DNA of 64,000 bases, from NCBI GenBank assembly GCA_006503475.1, contig RSEH01000140.1, positions 1 through 64,000 of the forward strand, in the 5' to 3' direction. The notes beneath the pieces were generated by a model, which was not told the DNA's origin, did no database searches, and saw only the letters and a program-made list of their open reading frames with translations. This document shows, piece by piece, positions 40,330 through 49,829 of the stretch. How positions within the stretch are numbered: the first letter of the stretch is position 1; every line of letters begins with the position of its first letter. Both the position numbers and the translations under genes were made by a program. This DNA comes from Stentor roeselii. Taxonomy: Eukaryota; Ciliophora; Heterotrichea; Heterotrichida; Stentoridae.

Positions 40330-41793
40330 ATGGTAACTCATAAATAGACGAGTGCTTCATTTCGAGCGGACTACATGATCCAACAGCGAAGAGCGAAGGA
40401 AGGTCAAATGTTAGGTCTTCACAGTTACATCCAAGACGACCACCGTCTTCGTCACAAGGCTGAATGGGAGTCAAAATCCGACAACCTGGTGACTCAAGCA
40501 AGTGTTTCAAAGCGTTTTCAAGAACTCCGAGCAGTTCACAGCCAACACCTCGAAGCACGTCGCCAAAAGTTATCCGACTTGCTTCGTCAAGAAGAAGACC
40601 AGTACCGTCAAGAGTACATCAACAAGCAAGAAACTCCTGAAGACATAAGACGTCGAATGGCGGAAAGACTTGAAGTCCTTAAAAATTCCCGAGAAGCTGA
40701 AAAAAGACAAGAAGTCTTCCAAAAACTCGACCAGCGATGGAGGGACTCAGCTGACGAGCTTAGGACTCAAGAAGGAAAACTTGCTGCAATGCACTGCAGA
40801 CTTCATCAAGAGACCCAAATGTGGGAAAAGCTTCGACAAGAAGAAGAAAATCGTGAAGAAGAAAAGATTTTCAATGAATTGTGGATTGAAGATAAGAAAA
40901 AGAAAGATCGACAAGAGTTGGAAAGACTTGCTCAGAAAGAAAAGTTGAATTCTGACCGTCTTCAATATTTAAACTGGCAGAGGCAGTTAAGAGATAATCA
41001 AAGAAAAACGATGAATGAACGTGAACAGGTTGAAAAGCAGATGTTGAATGAAGAATGGGAAAATGAGAAACTTAAGGAACAGGCTTTGAAGAGGGAAAGA
41101 GATCGTTTGATGAAAGAAAGGAATTTAGAGATTATTCAACATAATGAGTTAACCAAACAACTGAAGGCTGATGAGGAACAAAGAGAAAGAGATCTTGACA
41201 GGCAATTAATTGATGAAATTGTTAAAAGGGAAGAATATGAAGAACGACTGGAACTTGAAGAAAGGGTCAGAAGGCGAATGGAGGCTAAGGAAATGATTAA
41301 ACATTATAACTTAAGGGCAAAGCAAGAAGGCGATATGGAAAAAATGATTGAAGAATACGCGAAAGCAGAAAATGATGAACAATGGAGAAGACTTGATTTA
41401 AAATGGGACATGGAGGAAAAGGCAAGGATCTTACTTATGACTGAAGTTTATGAAAGCAGGGCAAGGGAAATTCAGGATAAAAGGAAAAAAGAAGCAGAGG
41501 AAAAGGAAAGAGATCGAATGGAAAAAGAAAGGATTAGAAGGGAAGTCGCTCAGGGAGAGGAATTGGAAAGAATGAGAAAAACTGCGATTAGAGATGTTAA
41601 GGTTCAAAATCAGGATCATTTGAAATGGCAGATTGAAGAAAAAAACGTCAGGCAACAAAAGGCCTTGCAGGAAGAGATGCTTGAAAAAAGAGCTGCGAAA
41701 ATGGCGGAAATTCAGTATCAGAGGAAACTTGAAGATGAAAGGAAAAAAGGAATGGAAGTTTTAGATGCTCTTAGGGCTAAAAGACCTTATTAA
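40330..41793 (+). CDS. CFAP53: CFAP53-like coiled-coil ciliary protein (start exon is only ATG)
   Basis: With the 15-base intron after the initiator ATG removed, the protein is 482 residues starting MTSASFRADYMIQQRR. It is almost continuous charged coiled coil (trichohyalin/plectin-homology type). The stretch LLRQEEDQYRQEYINKQETP, then DIRRRMAERLEVLKNSREAE and KLDQRWRDSADELRT, matches the conserved start of CFAP53 (CCDC11). That protein lies inside doublet microtubules, helps dock dynein arms and acts at centriolar satellites. The end YQRKLEDERKKGMEVLDALRA also fits. If the intron is ignored the frame starts at Met11 (40375). The length is near the known 500-odd residues. Confidence 0.78.
40333..40347 (+). 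other. 15-base spliceosomal intron directly after the start codon
   Basis: GTAACTCATAAATAG follows ATG at 40330-40332. Its removal extends the CFAP53 frame by ten residues in phase. It differs from the intron at 35549-35563 at only one position. Confidence 0.75.
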
Positions 41794-41948
41794 GTAGTAA
41801 GTAATTATGGGATAGAAGGTTGAGGGGATGTATGAAGAGTTGGCTTTGAGGAAATAATAAGAAATAATAATCAGTCTATCATTGAATATTAAATCTTTCC
41901 ATAGTCATTTTAACAACCCTTTCAAATTCCTTCCATTTAGAAACCATT

Positions 41949-42126
41949 TCAAATCCTTCAAATCCTTCAAATCCTTCAAACCCTTCAAATCCTTCAAATC
42001 CTTCAAATCCTTCAAATCCTTCAAATCCTTCAAATCCTTCAAATCCTTCAAATCCTTCAAATCCTTCAAATCCTTCAAATCCTTCAAATCCTTCAAACCC
42101 TTCAAATCCTTCAAACCCTTCAAAAA
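41949..42126. repeat. 9-bp minisatellite, about 19-20 copies
   Basis: Near-perfect head-to-tail copies of AAATCCTTC, with a few CAAACCCTT variants. As the unit is three codons it stays open on both strands (Lys-Ser-Phe and Lys-Asp-Leu repeats), but no start, flanking coding sequence or conservation suggests a gene. It lies between the 3' ends of CFAP53 and the next minus-strand gene. Confidence 0.95.
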
Positions 42127-42216
42127 TCTCTAAAAACCCAATAATTTCAAATCTTTTCCCAAAATCTCTTCATCATCTCTCAAATACTCCTATTTCTAAT
42201 CTTTTACTAAACTTAT

Positions 42217-42960
42217 CTATTCTTCAATACTCGTCGAGTCATCCACTTTCATTTTTTTCCTTGAAGCGGGTTCATTATTGATTTTTCTGGCCTTTACCAC
42301 GAAATTCTCAAAAATCAAAGGCCTGATAAATTTCGAGTCCTTTGCAGTGACAACAAAGAAAAAGCATCCATTTCTGAAGTGAGAAGTGACTTCCTTAACA
42401 GCGATTTTTCGAAAGAAAACAGTTGAATTTCCTTGAGCTTCAGTGTTTCCTTTGAGGATTTTATCTCCGGAGGTGTTGATTTTCATGACTTTTGGAGGGT
42501 TTTCTGTGGTAAAAAGCATGACTTTGAAGTTAAGACTCTCGGGAAGTGTGACTTTTTCTCCTGTTTTGTTTACTATTTGAACTATAAGAGAAAAAGAACG
42601 TTCTTTGTAAGCTGGAGAAGGCATCTCACTTATTAACTCGAGTCGATAAGGGTGGTCGTTTTCATTTCCACACAAGACCTTCTGCAGCTGGGCTGCAGTG
42701 ATAACCTCTTCCGGAGACGTTGTTACTGTAGTGGTTGTCTCTGAGAAGCCTGAAAGCTTTTCAAGGACTAGTTTAGTTTGTTCTGCTATACTTTTAATCA
42801 TCTCATTTTGCTGGATGATCACTCGAAATAATGTACTCATCATTGTCACGTCTGTGCAGAAGGGAACTGCCACTGGACGAATGATTTCAGGAATAAACTT
42901 CGGCTTTCCACAGTCGCAGGTACCGTCTTGAACGTGACAAAGCATGTTAAAGTTGCACAT
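42217..42960 (-). CDS. Unknown protein with possible Ig-like domain and nuclear signal
   Basis: A 247-residue protein that I do not recognise. The N-terminus has four cysteines and a histidine within 35 residues (CNFNMLCHVQDGTCDC), possibly a metal site. A helical segment follows (about 40-75). Residues about 100-225 alternate strands (FSLIVQIVNKTGEKVTL; LNFKVMLFTTENPPKVM; GCFFFVVTAKDS) as in an immunoglobulin-like sandwich of a transcription-factor or adhesion type. The C-terminus ARKINNEPASRKKMKVDD could be a nuclear localisation signal. It starts 63 bases from the divergent pseudokinase gene. Confidence 0.6.
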   Translation of the reverse strand: MCNFNMLCHVQDGTCDCGKPKFIPEIIRPVAVPFCTDVTMMSTLFRVIIQQNEMIKSIAEQTKLVLEKLSGFSETTTTVTTSPEEVITAAQLQKVLCGNENDHPYRLELISEMPSPAYKERSFSLIVQIVNKTGEKVTLPESLNFKVMLFTTENPPKVMKINTSGDKILKGNTEAQGNSTVFFRKIAVKEVTSHFRNGCFFFVVTAKDSKFIRPLIFENFVVKARKINNEPASRKKMKVDDSTSIEE

Positions 42961-43023
42961 TTATGATTATTAAAAATGTGGTTTTGGTTTATTTGTTTTT
43001 AGGTTTTGTAAAATAGGGATTTT

Positions 43024-44667
43024 ATGGTCGGAAAAAAAGACTTTGAAATTTTTAGCTTTTTTTTTGAGACTTTTGAACTTATTGGGAAACAGTTTGAAGT
43101 TTTGGAGAGGAAAGAAAAGTTCGATATTGTTGAAAGGATTTTGGATATGAAAATTGATGAATTTCCACAGGCTTATGTTAGGGTTCAGGATTTGGAGGCT
43201 GAGAAAGGGTATTTGTTTAGAAGGATGAAGATGATGATTGATTTGAGGTTTTTGTTGTTGGGGCTGGACAAAACAACAGATCAGGGAGTAGCTTATTTTC
43301 ACGAAGCTATAGAAAAACTAAAAGATCTACAAGATACTAAAAATTTAAACCCAAAGCTCGTTCTAGACTCATACGCATCCTTGATCAAAGAAAAGCTCTC
43401 TCAAAAGCAAGACTGGAGAGAACTCGACCCTTGGATGGATTTAATCTGGAAAATGAAGAAATTATTCGATTATAACATTTCAAGTGAAATCGCTTGCGCT
43501 GAATGTTGTTACAGTGTTGTTGTGAATCGATTTATTCAGAATAAGAAGTTCGAGGCAGGTCCAAGTAAAGAGTCTTCAGATATTTGCGATGTTATTCTTT
43601 GGATACATGAAAAAATTCATAAGGATCTTTTAAGACTTGAACATTTGAAAAATGTTTTAATTGACGTTGCTTTGGATTATGTTCAAGAACTTGATAATAA
43701 GGAGGTCTTAATGGGAAAGAATGAAAGGGTTTATTTGGAAAGGATTCTTAATATTTTAGAAACTATTGGAAAAGTTGGATTTGAAGAGAAAACTGAACAT
43801 TTTTTTATTGAAAAAAAATTTAATGATAAAGTTGAGTACTTTAAAAATGTTACTTCTGGAGTCACTAATCCTGAACCTATAGATAATAGGAAATTCTTTG
43901 GGGAAACAACTATTGTTGAGTGCTTACAGATCGACGAAGATATCAGAAAAGGTTGGAAGTTTTCCACGAAAAACGAAAAAAAATATTTCATAAAATTTTA
44001 TATTGAAAGAAATGTTAAACTTGAACGGCGAGTTAAAATAGAAAGTGATTTCTATAAGTTCCTATCAGAAAAAAAAGACTTTTACATAAGGTACTTCGGA
44101 AAATACTCTGAACAGCTACCAAATCACAAAGAACACGGAATAATCTTAGAGCATTCAACTCGAACCTTAAAGACTGAGCTCGATATGAGAAAAGAACTGA
44201 AAAATCCTTTCAACTATTCTCAGCTTATGAATCTTGCACTGGTCCTTTTGACTATTTTGGCTGATCTTCATAGTTCTCCCCCTGTAAATCCCCTTCCAAG
44301 TCTCAGCCATCTCGATATCCGTCCAGAAAACATAATCCTAACAGATCAAAACACCTGGAAACTTTCCAACTTCAACCTTTTCCTCCAACTTCCCTTCTTA
44401 CTATCCGAGTCCTACATATCCCTCCTACCCCAAGACTACATGTCTCCTGAGTTACAATCTTCTTGCAATACTTTAACTTTCCATTTCACCCCATCCGAAT
44501 GTGACATTTTTTCCCTAAGCAAGACTCTTCTAACCGTTGAAAGCCATTCATCAAGCAAGTTCCCAAGTGACTTCAAATCTCTTTTACTAAAAGGAACAAG
44601 TCCATCAAGTAAAGACCGTCCATCATCAGAACATCTTCGGTTTCACCTTCTTCCACATCTTCCATAA
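43024..44667 (+). CDS. Pseudokinase with helical N-terminal domain
   Basis: A 547-residue protein. Residues 1 to about 290 are helical with no recognised domain. Residues about 295-547 follow a protein kinase fold: a beta-lobe with YFIKFYIERN where VAIK would be, SHLDIRPENIIL (428-439) for the catalytic loop, and LSNFNLF where DFG would be. HRD is HLD and the DFG aspartate is Asn/Ser, while a glycine-rich loop is missing, so phosphotransfer is unlikely. The late SPE and DIFSLSKTL match APE and the following helix. It may act as a scaffold or allosteric partner. The stop is only 2 bases from the AGC kinase start. Confidence 0.72.
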   Translation: MVGKKDFEIFSFFFETFELIGKQFEVLERKEKFDIVERILDMKIDEFPQAYVRVQDLEAEKGYLFRRMKMMIDLRFLLLGLDKTTDQGVAYFHEAIEKLKDLQDTKNLNPKLVLDSYASLIKEKLSQKQDWRELDPWMDLIWKMKKLFDYNISSEIACAECCYSVVVNRFIQNKKFEAGPSKESSDICDVILWIHEKIHKDLLRLEHLKNVLIDVALDYVQELDNKEVLMGKNERVYLERILNILETIGKVGFEEKTEHFFIEKKFNDKVEYFKNVTSGVTNPEPIDNRKFFGETTIVECLQIDEDIRKGWKFSTKNEKKYFIKFYIERNVKLERRVKIESDFYKFLSEKKDFYIRYFGKYSEQLPNHKEHGIILEHSTRTLKTELDMRKELKNPFNYSQLMNLALVLLTILADLHSSPPVNPLPSLSHLDIRPENIILTDQNTWKLSNFNLFLQLPFLLSESYISLLPQDYMSPELQSSCNTLTFHFTPSECDIFSLSKTLLTVESHSSSKFPSDFKSLLLKGTSPSSKDRPSSEHLRFHLLPHLP

Positions 44668-44669
44668 AT

Positions 44670-45701
44670 ATGGACCTTTTAAGTAAAAAATCAATTTCTT
44701 TAGACGACTTCGAAATAATCCGTCTTCTAGGAAAAGGCGAATACGGTAAAGTCCTTCTCGTTCAGAAAAAAGACTCAAAAGCCTTATTCGCCATGAAAAT
44801 CTTAAAAAAGCGTTTAATCCAAGAAAAAAACCAAATAATCCATACACTTTCAGAACGTTCAGCTCTTTCAAGAGCTCGTCATCCTTACATAGTTCAGCTT
44901 CACTACGCCTTCCACAACAGTAAAAACCTTTACATGGTTCTTGAATACTGTCCAGGAGGTGAACTTTACTTTCACTTAAACAAATTTAAACGTCTTCCTG
45001 AACATCGAGCAAAGTTCTACGCAGCTTGCATTATTTTAGCCCTTCGTTATTTACATGGACAAAAAATTCTCTACCGTGATTTAAAGCCAGAAAATATCGT
45101 GATCGACTCTGACGGGTACCCAAAACTGACAGATTTCGGCTTATGTAAGGAAAATATGTCTAAAGCTGACTTGACAAGGACTGTTTGTGGAACTCCTGAA
45201 TATATTGCTCCGGAAATCATCTTGAGGCAAGGACATGGACATGCTGTTGACTGGTGGAGTTTAGGGTGTATTGTTTATGAAATGCTTGTTGGACTTCCTC
45301 CGTTTTATGTTGAAGATCGAAGAGAGATTTATAAGAGGATTGTTCAGAATCGTGTTAATATTCCTAATGCGATTAATCCTAATGCCGCTGATTTGATTGA
45401 AAAATTGTTGGTGAAGGACCCCAGGATGAGACTTGGAACTGGAGGTGGAGATGATGTTATGAGACATAATTGGTTTGCTGATGTTAATTGGGAATTATTG
45501 GAAAGAAAAGCTGTGGTTCCTCCTTTTGTTCCGAGTATTAATAATCCTTTGGATCCTGGGTATATCTGTGAAGAATTTGCACAAGCGACTATTGCTGAAA
45601 GTCCGAATACTATGGGATCACCGAATGTATGTAGTCAGACTTTTAGAGGGTTTTCTTATAATGGCAGTAATGACTCAGGTGTGATGGAGATGGATATATA
45701 A
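44670..45701 (+). CDS. AGC-family Ser/Thr kinase (AKT/S6K/SGK-like)
   Basis: A 343-residue active-looking kinase. Glycine loop GKGEYGKV (21-28), Lys43, YRDLKPEN (135-142), DFG (155-157), activation-loop TRTVCGTPEY with phosphorylatable Thr171, and VDWWSLG are all present. The AGC tail has TIAESPNT, like a turn motif, and ends with the hydrophobic motif FRGFSY (325-330, Ser329). That makes it a likely PDK1/TOR-type substrate. No PH, C2 or other targeting domain precedes the kinase, so S6K- or SGK-like is a better fit than AKT. It lies 2 bases after the pseudokinase. Confidence 0.9.
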   Translation: MDLLSKKSISLDDFEIIRLLGKGEYGKVLLVQKKDSKALFAMKILKKRLIQEKNQIIHTLSERSALSRARHPYIVQLHYAFHNSKNLYMVLEYCPGGELYFHLNKFKRLPEHRAKFYAACIILALRYLHGQKILYRDLKPENIVIDSDGYPKLTDFGLCKENMSKADLTRTVCGTPEYIAPEIILRQGHGHAVDWWSLGCIVYEMLVGLPPFYVEDRREIYKRIVQNRVNIPNAINPNAADLIEKLLVKDPRMRLGTGGGDDVMRHNWFADVNWELLERKAVVPPFVPSINNPLDPGYICEEFAQATIAESPNTMGSPNVCSQTFRGFSYNGSNDSGVMEMDI

Positions 45702-46055
45702 ATAAGGAATAGGTAGATATTCTAGTGGATAGAGAAATAAGGATAGGGAGATATTTTATATAGAAATAAGGAATAGGAGATATTGTATATATAAATAAGG
45801 AATAGGTAGATGTTGTATGTATTAATAAGTAAGAGGTAGATATTGTATATAGAAATAAGGAATAGAGAGATATTGTATACATAAATAAGTAAGAGGTTGT
45901 ATATATAAATAAAGAATAGGTAGATGTTGTATATATAAATAAAGAATAGGTAGATATTCTAGATGTATATATAATAAGGAATAGATACTCTAGATGTATA
46001 TATAATAAGGAATAGATACTCTAGATGTATATATAAATAAAGAATAGTTAGACAT
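45702..46055. repeat. AT-rich tandem repeat, about 30-34 bp unit
   Basis: Diverged copies of ATAAATAAGGAATAGGTAGATATTGTAT fill the spacer, starting right at the AGC kinase stop. The last part (about 45955-46040) has a cleaner 34-base unit containing ACTCTAGATGTATATAT. No coding signal. Confidence 0.85.
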
Positions 46056-46222
46056 TTAAGTTTGACTCCATTTTAATGTCTACATTACCTAAAATTTCCA
46101 AGATCTAAGCTATTCTGTATTTTCTTATTATAAACATCGTAATCATCATACCTAAAGCCCAAATGATAATTTTTCTTTAAATCCTGTAAACTGTATAAGC
46201 CATTAATACCCTATCCCTATAA

Positions 46223-49186
46223 ATGTCTTTAAGTCAGCTCACCTCCAATGCCTCCCCAGAAGAAAGACCATTCGCCGTAGCAGCCGAGCTTCTTTCACAA
46301 ACTGCTGAAATCTCTCAAATCATTTCTCAATATCACTGCACCTGCCGAAACGAATGCGTGATCAACTCGATTTCTTCACTTTTATCATCATCTCCTCACA
46401 ACATGATTCAAAATCTAAAAAAATTCATCAAATCAATCAAAATCTCATTCAATAAAACCGGGCAATATCAAGACGAAAACTCTTCAATCGACCCAATCGA
46501 CGTTTTTTCAACAGTTTTAGTAAACTTTCACTGTTTTCAAACAATAAAAAGTTGCCTGCAAGATGAAGATTCTCCAAATCAAGACTGTAAAGGTCAATGC
46601 ATTCTTCACAAGTTTTTCCATCTAGGAGTGAAAGAAACTTATATCTGTCAATGTGGCTCTTCAACTGAAAACGAGTGGGATTCAACGAATGTTTGCCAAT
46701 TTTTCAATGTTTCAGGGATTTTAGAGGACTTGGATAAGGAAAAAACAACGAAACTTGCTGTTATTCCTAGAAAGTTACTTGAAAGAAGTAGGGAAGGAAA
46801 TGCTTTTGAATATTTAGAAAGGATTAATAAGAAGTTAAGGGAAAGACTTGAAAATGCCTCTGCGGAAACTTGTCAAAATGATGACTGTGAATATAAAAAT
46901 TCGAGAGTTAGATTTGAAGTTACTAATGCGCCGAAGTTTTATATATTGGATGTTATTTGGGATGAGGAAAGTACTTCTATTGGGTTTATTGAATCTTTTT
47001 TAGCCAGTGTTAGTGTCAGCATGTCTTTTGAACTGAAAGATATTTATATGAATGGAAAGACGAAAATTTATAAAATTCATTCAATTGTCTTTGCAAGAGG
47101 AAATAATTTCAAAATCGCTTATTTTGATGAAGGTGGATTTAATGTTGAAGGAATGAGGAAAGGAGCTTATTGGGATGAACTTTTATGTGAAATTACTTTA
47201 CTTAGACTTCATCCTGTTGCTGTTGTTTATGAGGAAGGTAGGAAGGTTCAGAGTGGCTTGGGAAGGAAAAAATTGATGAAACTTGAACAAGTCGCCGCTC
47301 AGTGTGAATTTTCAGAAGAACCTTTTTTTGATGATAAAGAAAAGTCCACTGGATTATTTTTAGAAGAAAAAAAAAAGACAATTGATAGAAGACCTGATTT
47401 GTCTTCAGTCATTCAGCCGATTAATGAAGGAATACAAAAAAAACCTCAAGAAAAACTACCTGCACCTGATAGGAACTTCAATCCTCGCCAAGAAGAAAAA
47501 AAATATGTAACACCTGGACATTCCACTCAACCAGAGAGAATTGAAAAACTTGCTGAAAAAGAAGTGCAGAAAGAAAAAATGAAAGTGAATGATGATCAAG
47601 ACCATTTTGAGAAAAGAGATGTTCAGCAGTTTTATGAATTTGACCCTGCTGAAGGGTATTTTGATAGAAAAGATAATATTGTGATTAAAAATGAACTTGA
47701 AGCAAAAAAAAATGAACCAAAGCCTGATATTGGAGATGCTGATACCTGGACATGTCAATGTGGAAGAAATAATAAGAATTTTAGTGATCGATGCATAAGT
47801 TGCAGGATTCCGAAACCAAATGATGATGGAAGAAGCTGGAATTGTATGAAGTGCAATTTTAAAAACCTTGATGAAAATTCTTTTATTTGCAGTAGATGTA
47901 ATGTGGTTGATAATGATAGATATCTATCTTTGAGTAAAAAGTTTGTTAAACCTACTAGGAAATTCGCTAATGCTGATCCGGAATTAGTAGAAAATAAAAA
48001 AACTCCACCTAAGAATGAAATAAGAGTTGATATCTGGGAATGCAGTAATTGTCGAACTTCGAATATGCCAGATTTTGAGATATGCACGAAATGTGAAAAT
48101 TTGAAGCCAGGTGTTAAAGGATGGGTCTGCAAATCATGTAAAATTCTGAATAGTGAATTTGATTATAAGTGTTCAACATGCAAAATTGCTAAAGACTCTA
48201 ATAAGGTCCTAAGGCAAGAATATTGGATTTGTGAAAAGTGCAAAACAGCTATAATTGAAGGAATAGACTTTTGTGAAAAATGCGGATTTTACAAAAGCCC
48301 ACCTAAAAGGAAAACATATGAACTTGCTGTTGAAAATAGTCTATATATTAACTGCCCTTCATGCGATCAACTAACAACTACATATTCAGGGAGATGCCTT
48401 TATTGCAAAGCCTCACTAATTAAACAAAACAGGAATGAAGAACAGAAAAAACAAATGAGAGTAAATGAATGGACTTGCAATTTTTGTAAAACCAATAATT
48501 CAAATGATAAATCAATATGTTCTAGATGTTATAGGCAAATCACTGATCGTAAAGTAGATGCTGCTAATCAAATTAAATACATTGAAAAAAATAAAGAAGA
48601 TGAAATTAATCCGCGCGAACCCTGGAAATGCTCAACCTGTAACACTATAAATCTATCGACAAACACCATCTGTAGGCTTTGTAGGAATCAGAAAATAGAA
48701 GAATTTAAACCTAAACAACTAGCTTTATACGAATATGAGAAAAAAAATTGCAAGTATTGTAAGAAATATACGGATTCTTTAACTGGAATATGTAAAGATT
48801 GTGTCATGATGCATAAAACTCCTGAATCTCCAGGAGAGAAACAAGATCGTATTGTTAATTCTAGAGACGCACAAGAATGGGTATGCAAGAGATGCAATAT
48901 TTCGATGAGTAATGAAGCTAGAAGATGTTCAATATGTAGCCAGTTAAAATCAGTAGTAATGAAACCAGAAACAGGTTTAGGAAGAAATTCACAAACGAAA
49001 AAATGTAGACTCTGTAAAAAAGATATACTTATGGTTGTATGCGAATGCAGAAATCAAGAACTAGCGACTACTACAAAATGTAAGTCTTGTAAAAGAGATA
49101 TTTCTGATATAAATGTTTGTAGTAATTGTTCAGAAAAAACTCGGTTTGCATATTATGGAAATAAAGGTAGAAGTGGATACAATTAA
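46223..49186 (+). CDS. USP53/54-like pseudo-deubiquitinase fused to about ten RanBP2/NZF zinc fingers
   Basis: A 987-residue protein. The head (about 15-340) follows a USP fold of the USP53/54 type: NECVINS for the cysteine box (Cys45), DCKGQCILHKFFHLGVKETY with ICQCGSSTE for the zinc knuckle, and YILDVIWDEEST. The His-box segment reads ARGNNFKIAYF; the catalytic His of YGKHYSTFFF-like boxes is Asn295. The C-terminal part has about ten fingers of type WxCxxCxxxN(x6)CxxC (first DTWTCQCGRNN; also GWVCKSCKILN, YWICEKCKTA) and ends in a Cys-rich tail (CRLCKKDILMVVCEC). The family may bind ubiquitin or RNA; no activity is proven. The array at about 47.5-48.3 kb is nearly identical to the next gene's. 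Confidence 0.8.
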   Translation: MSLSQLTSNASPEERPFAVAAELLSQTAEISQIISQYHCTCRNECVINSISSLLSSSPHNMIQNLKKFIKSIKISFNKTGQYQDENSSIDPIDVFSTVLVNFHCFQTIKSCLQDEDSPNQDCKGQCILHKFFHLGVKETYICQCGSSTENEWDSTNVCQFFNVSGILEDLDKEKTTKLAVIPRKLLERSREGNAFEYLERINKKLRERLENASAETCQNDDCEYKNSRVRFEVTNAPKFYILDVIWDEESTSIGFIESFLASVSVSMSFELKDIYMNGKTKIYKIHSIVFARGNNFKIAYFDEGGFNVEGMRKGAYWDELLCEITLLRLHPVAVVYEEGRKVQSGLGRKKLMKLEQVAAQCEFSEEPFFDDKEKSTGLFLEEKKKTIDRRPDLSSVIQPINEGIQKKPQEKLPAPDRNFNPRQEEKKYVTPGHSTQPERIEKLAEKEVQKEKMKVNDDQDHFEKRDVQQFYEFDPAEGYFDRKDNIVIKNELEAKKNEPKPDIGDADTWTCQCGRNNKNFSDRCISCRIPKPNDDGRSWNCMKCNFKNLDENSFICSRCNVVDNDRYLSLSKKFVKPTRKFANADPELVENKKTPPKNEIRVDIWECSNCRTSNMPDFEICTKCENLKPGVKGWVCKSCKILNSEFDYKCSTCKIAKDSNKVLRQEYWICEKCKTAIIEGIDFCEKCGFYKSPPKRKTYELAVENSLYINCPSCDQLTTTYSGRCLYCKASLIKQNRNEEQKKQMRVNEWTCNFCKTNNSNDKSICSRCYRQITDRKVDAANQIKYIEKNKEDEINPREPWKCSTCNTINLSTNTICRLCRNQKIEEFKPKQLALYEYEKKNCKYCKKYTDSLTGICKDCVMMHKTPESPGEKQDRIVNSRDAQEWVCKRCNISMSNEARRCSICSQLKSVVMKPETGLGRNSQTKKCRLCKKDILMVVCECRNQELATTTKCKSCKRDISDINVCSNCSEKTRFAYYGNKGRSGYN

Positions 49187-49829
49187 TTTATTATTATCTA
49201 AAGATGAGGCTTTCATTATGTTAGTTTTAAAAATTTGCTTAGTATTGAATTCTTTATTTAAAATATTGTTTATATTAAATATATCAATGCAACATCCTTA
49301 TATGATAGGTTTGGAAAATAAGTTATTGATATGAATTATTTATTAAGATGAAATTTGAAGTCTAATGAAGTGTTTTAATTATCATTTGATTACATATCTA
49401 GTATTCTTAATTTTACATATTCAATTAAAGGATAGATATTGATTTCTATGAGTAACTATCAATCATAATACTTAATCGTTAAAATTAACGATTAAATCTT
49501 ATTATTCAGCATAATATATTGCTTAGACATAAGAAAGTTGTAGGATTACTTCAATGCTTATTCTTCTTATTTCTGATTGAGGAATGAATAAAGATCAATC
49601 TATGCCACCAAATGATAATAGAAAGTTCACACTTCAAATATAAATAGCAGCTGTTCCATTTTATTGTAAAATCGATTAAGATCAAGTAGTTTTAAGTATA
49701 AATTATGCAATCATAGAACTAATAACGTAAAAGACTATGGTAATTCTTTACCTGGATTGAAATTCAGAGTATAATAAAATTTTCTTGTCTTAATGCTTCT
49801 CAAACCTAATAATCATCATATTTACTTAA
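49187..49829. other. AT-rich intergenic spacer
   Basis: About 640 bases between two same-strand family members. No further gene. A short open frame crossing the upstream stop in another frame has no coding features. Confidence 0.45.

Noticed and set aside
41882-42133. Open frames of Lys-Ser-Phe (plus) and Lys-Asp-Leu (minus) repeats
   Set aside because: They follow from a 9-base repeat with no stop in any of these frames; there is no flanking coding sequence or plausible start context.
45643-45882. 79-codon minus-strand frame over the AGC kinase end and repeat
   Set aside because: It is a translation of the 30-34-base tandem repeat (YSLFIYTIS units), not a gene.
49113-49334. 73-codon frame overlapping the end of the first USP-like gene
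   Set aside because: Its first part is a shifted reading of the zinc-finger tail and the rest is hydrophobic AT-rich spacer.
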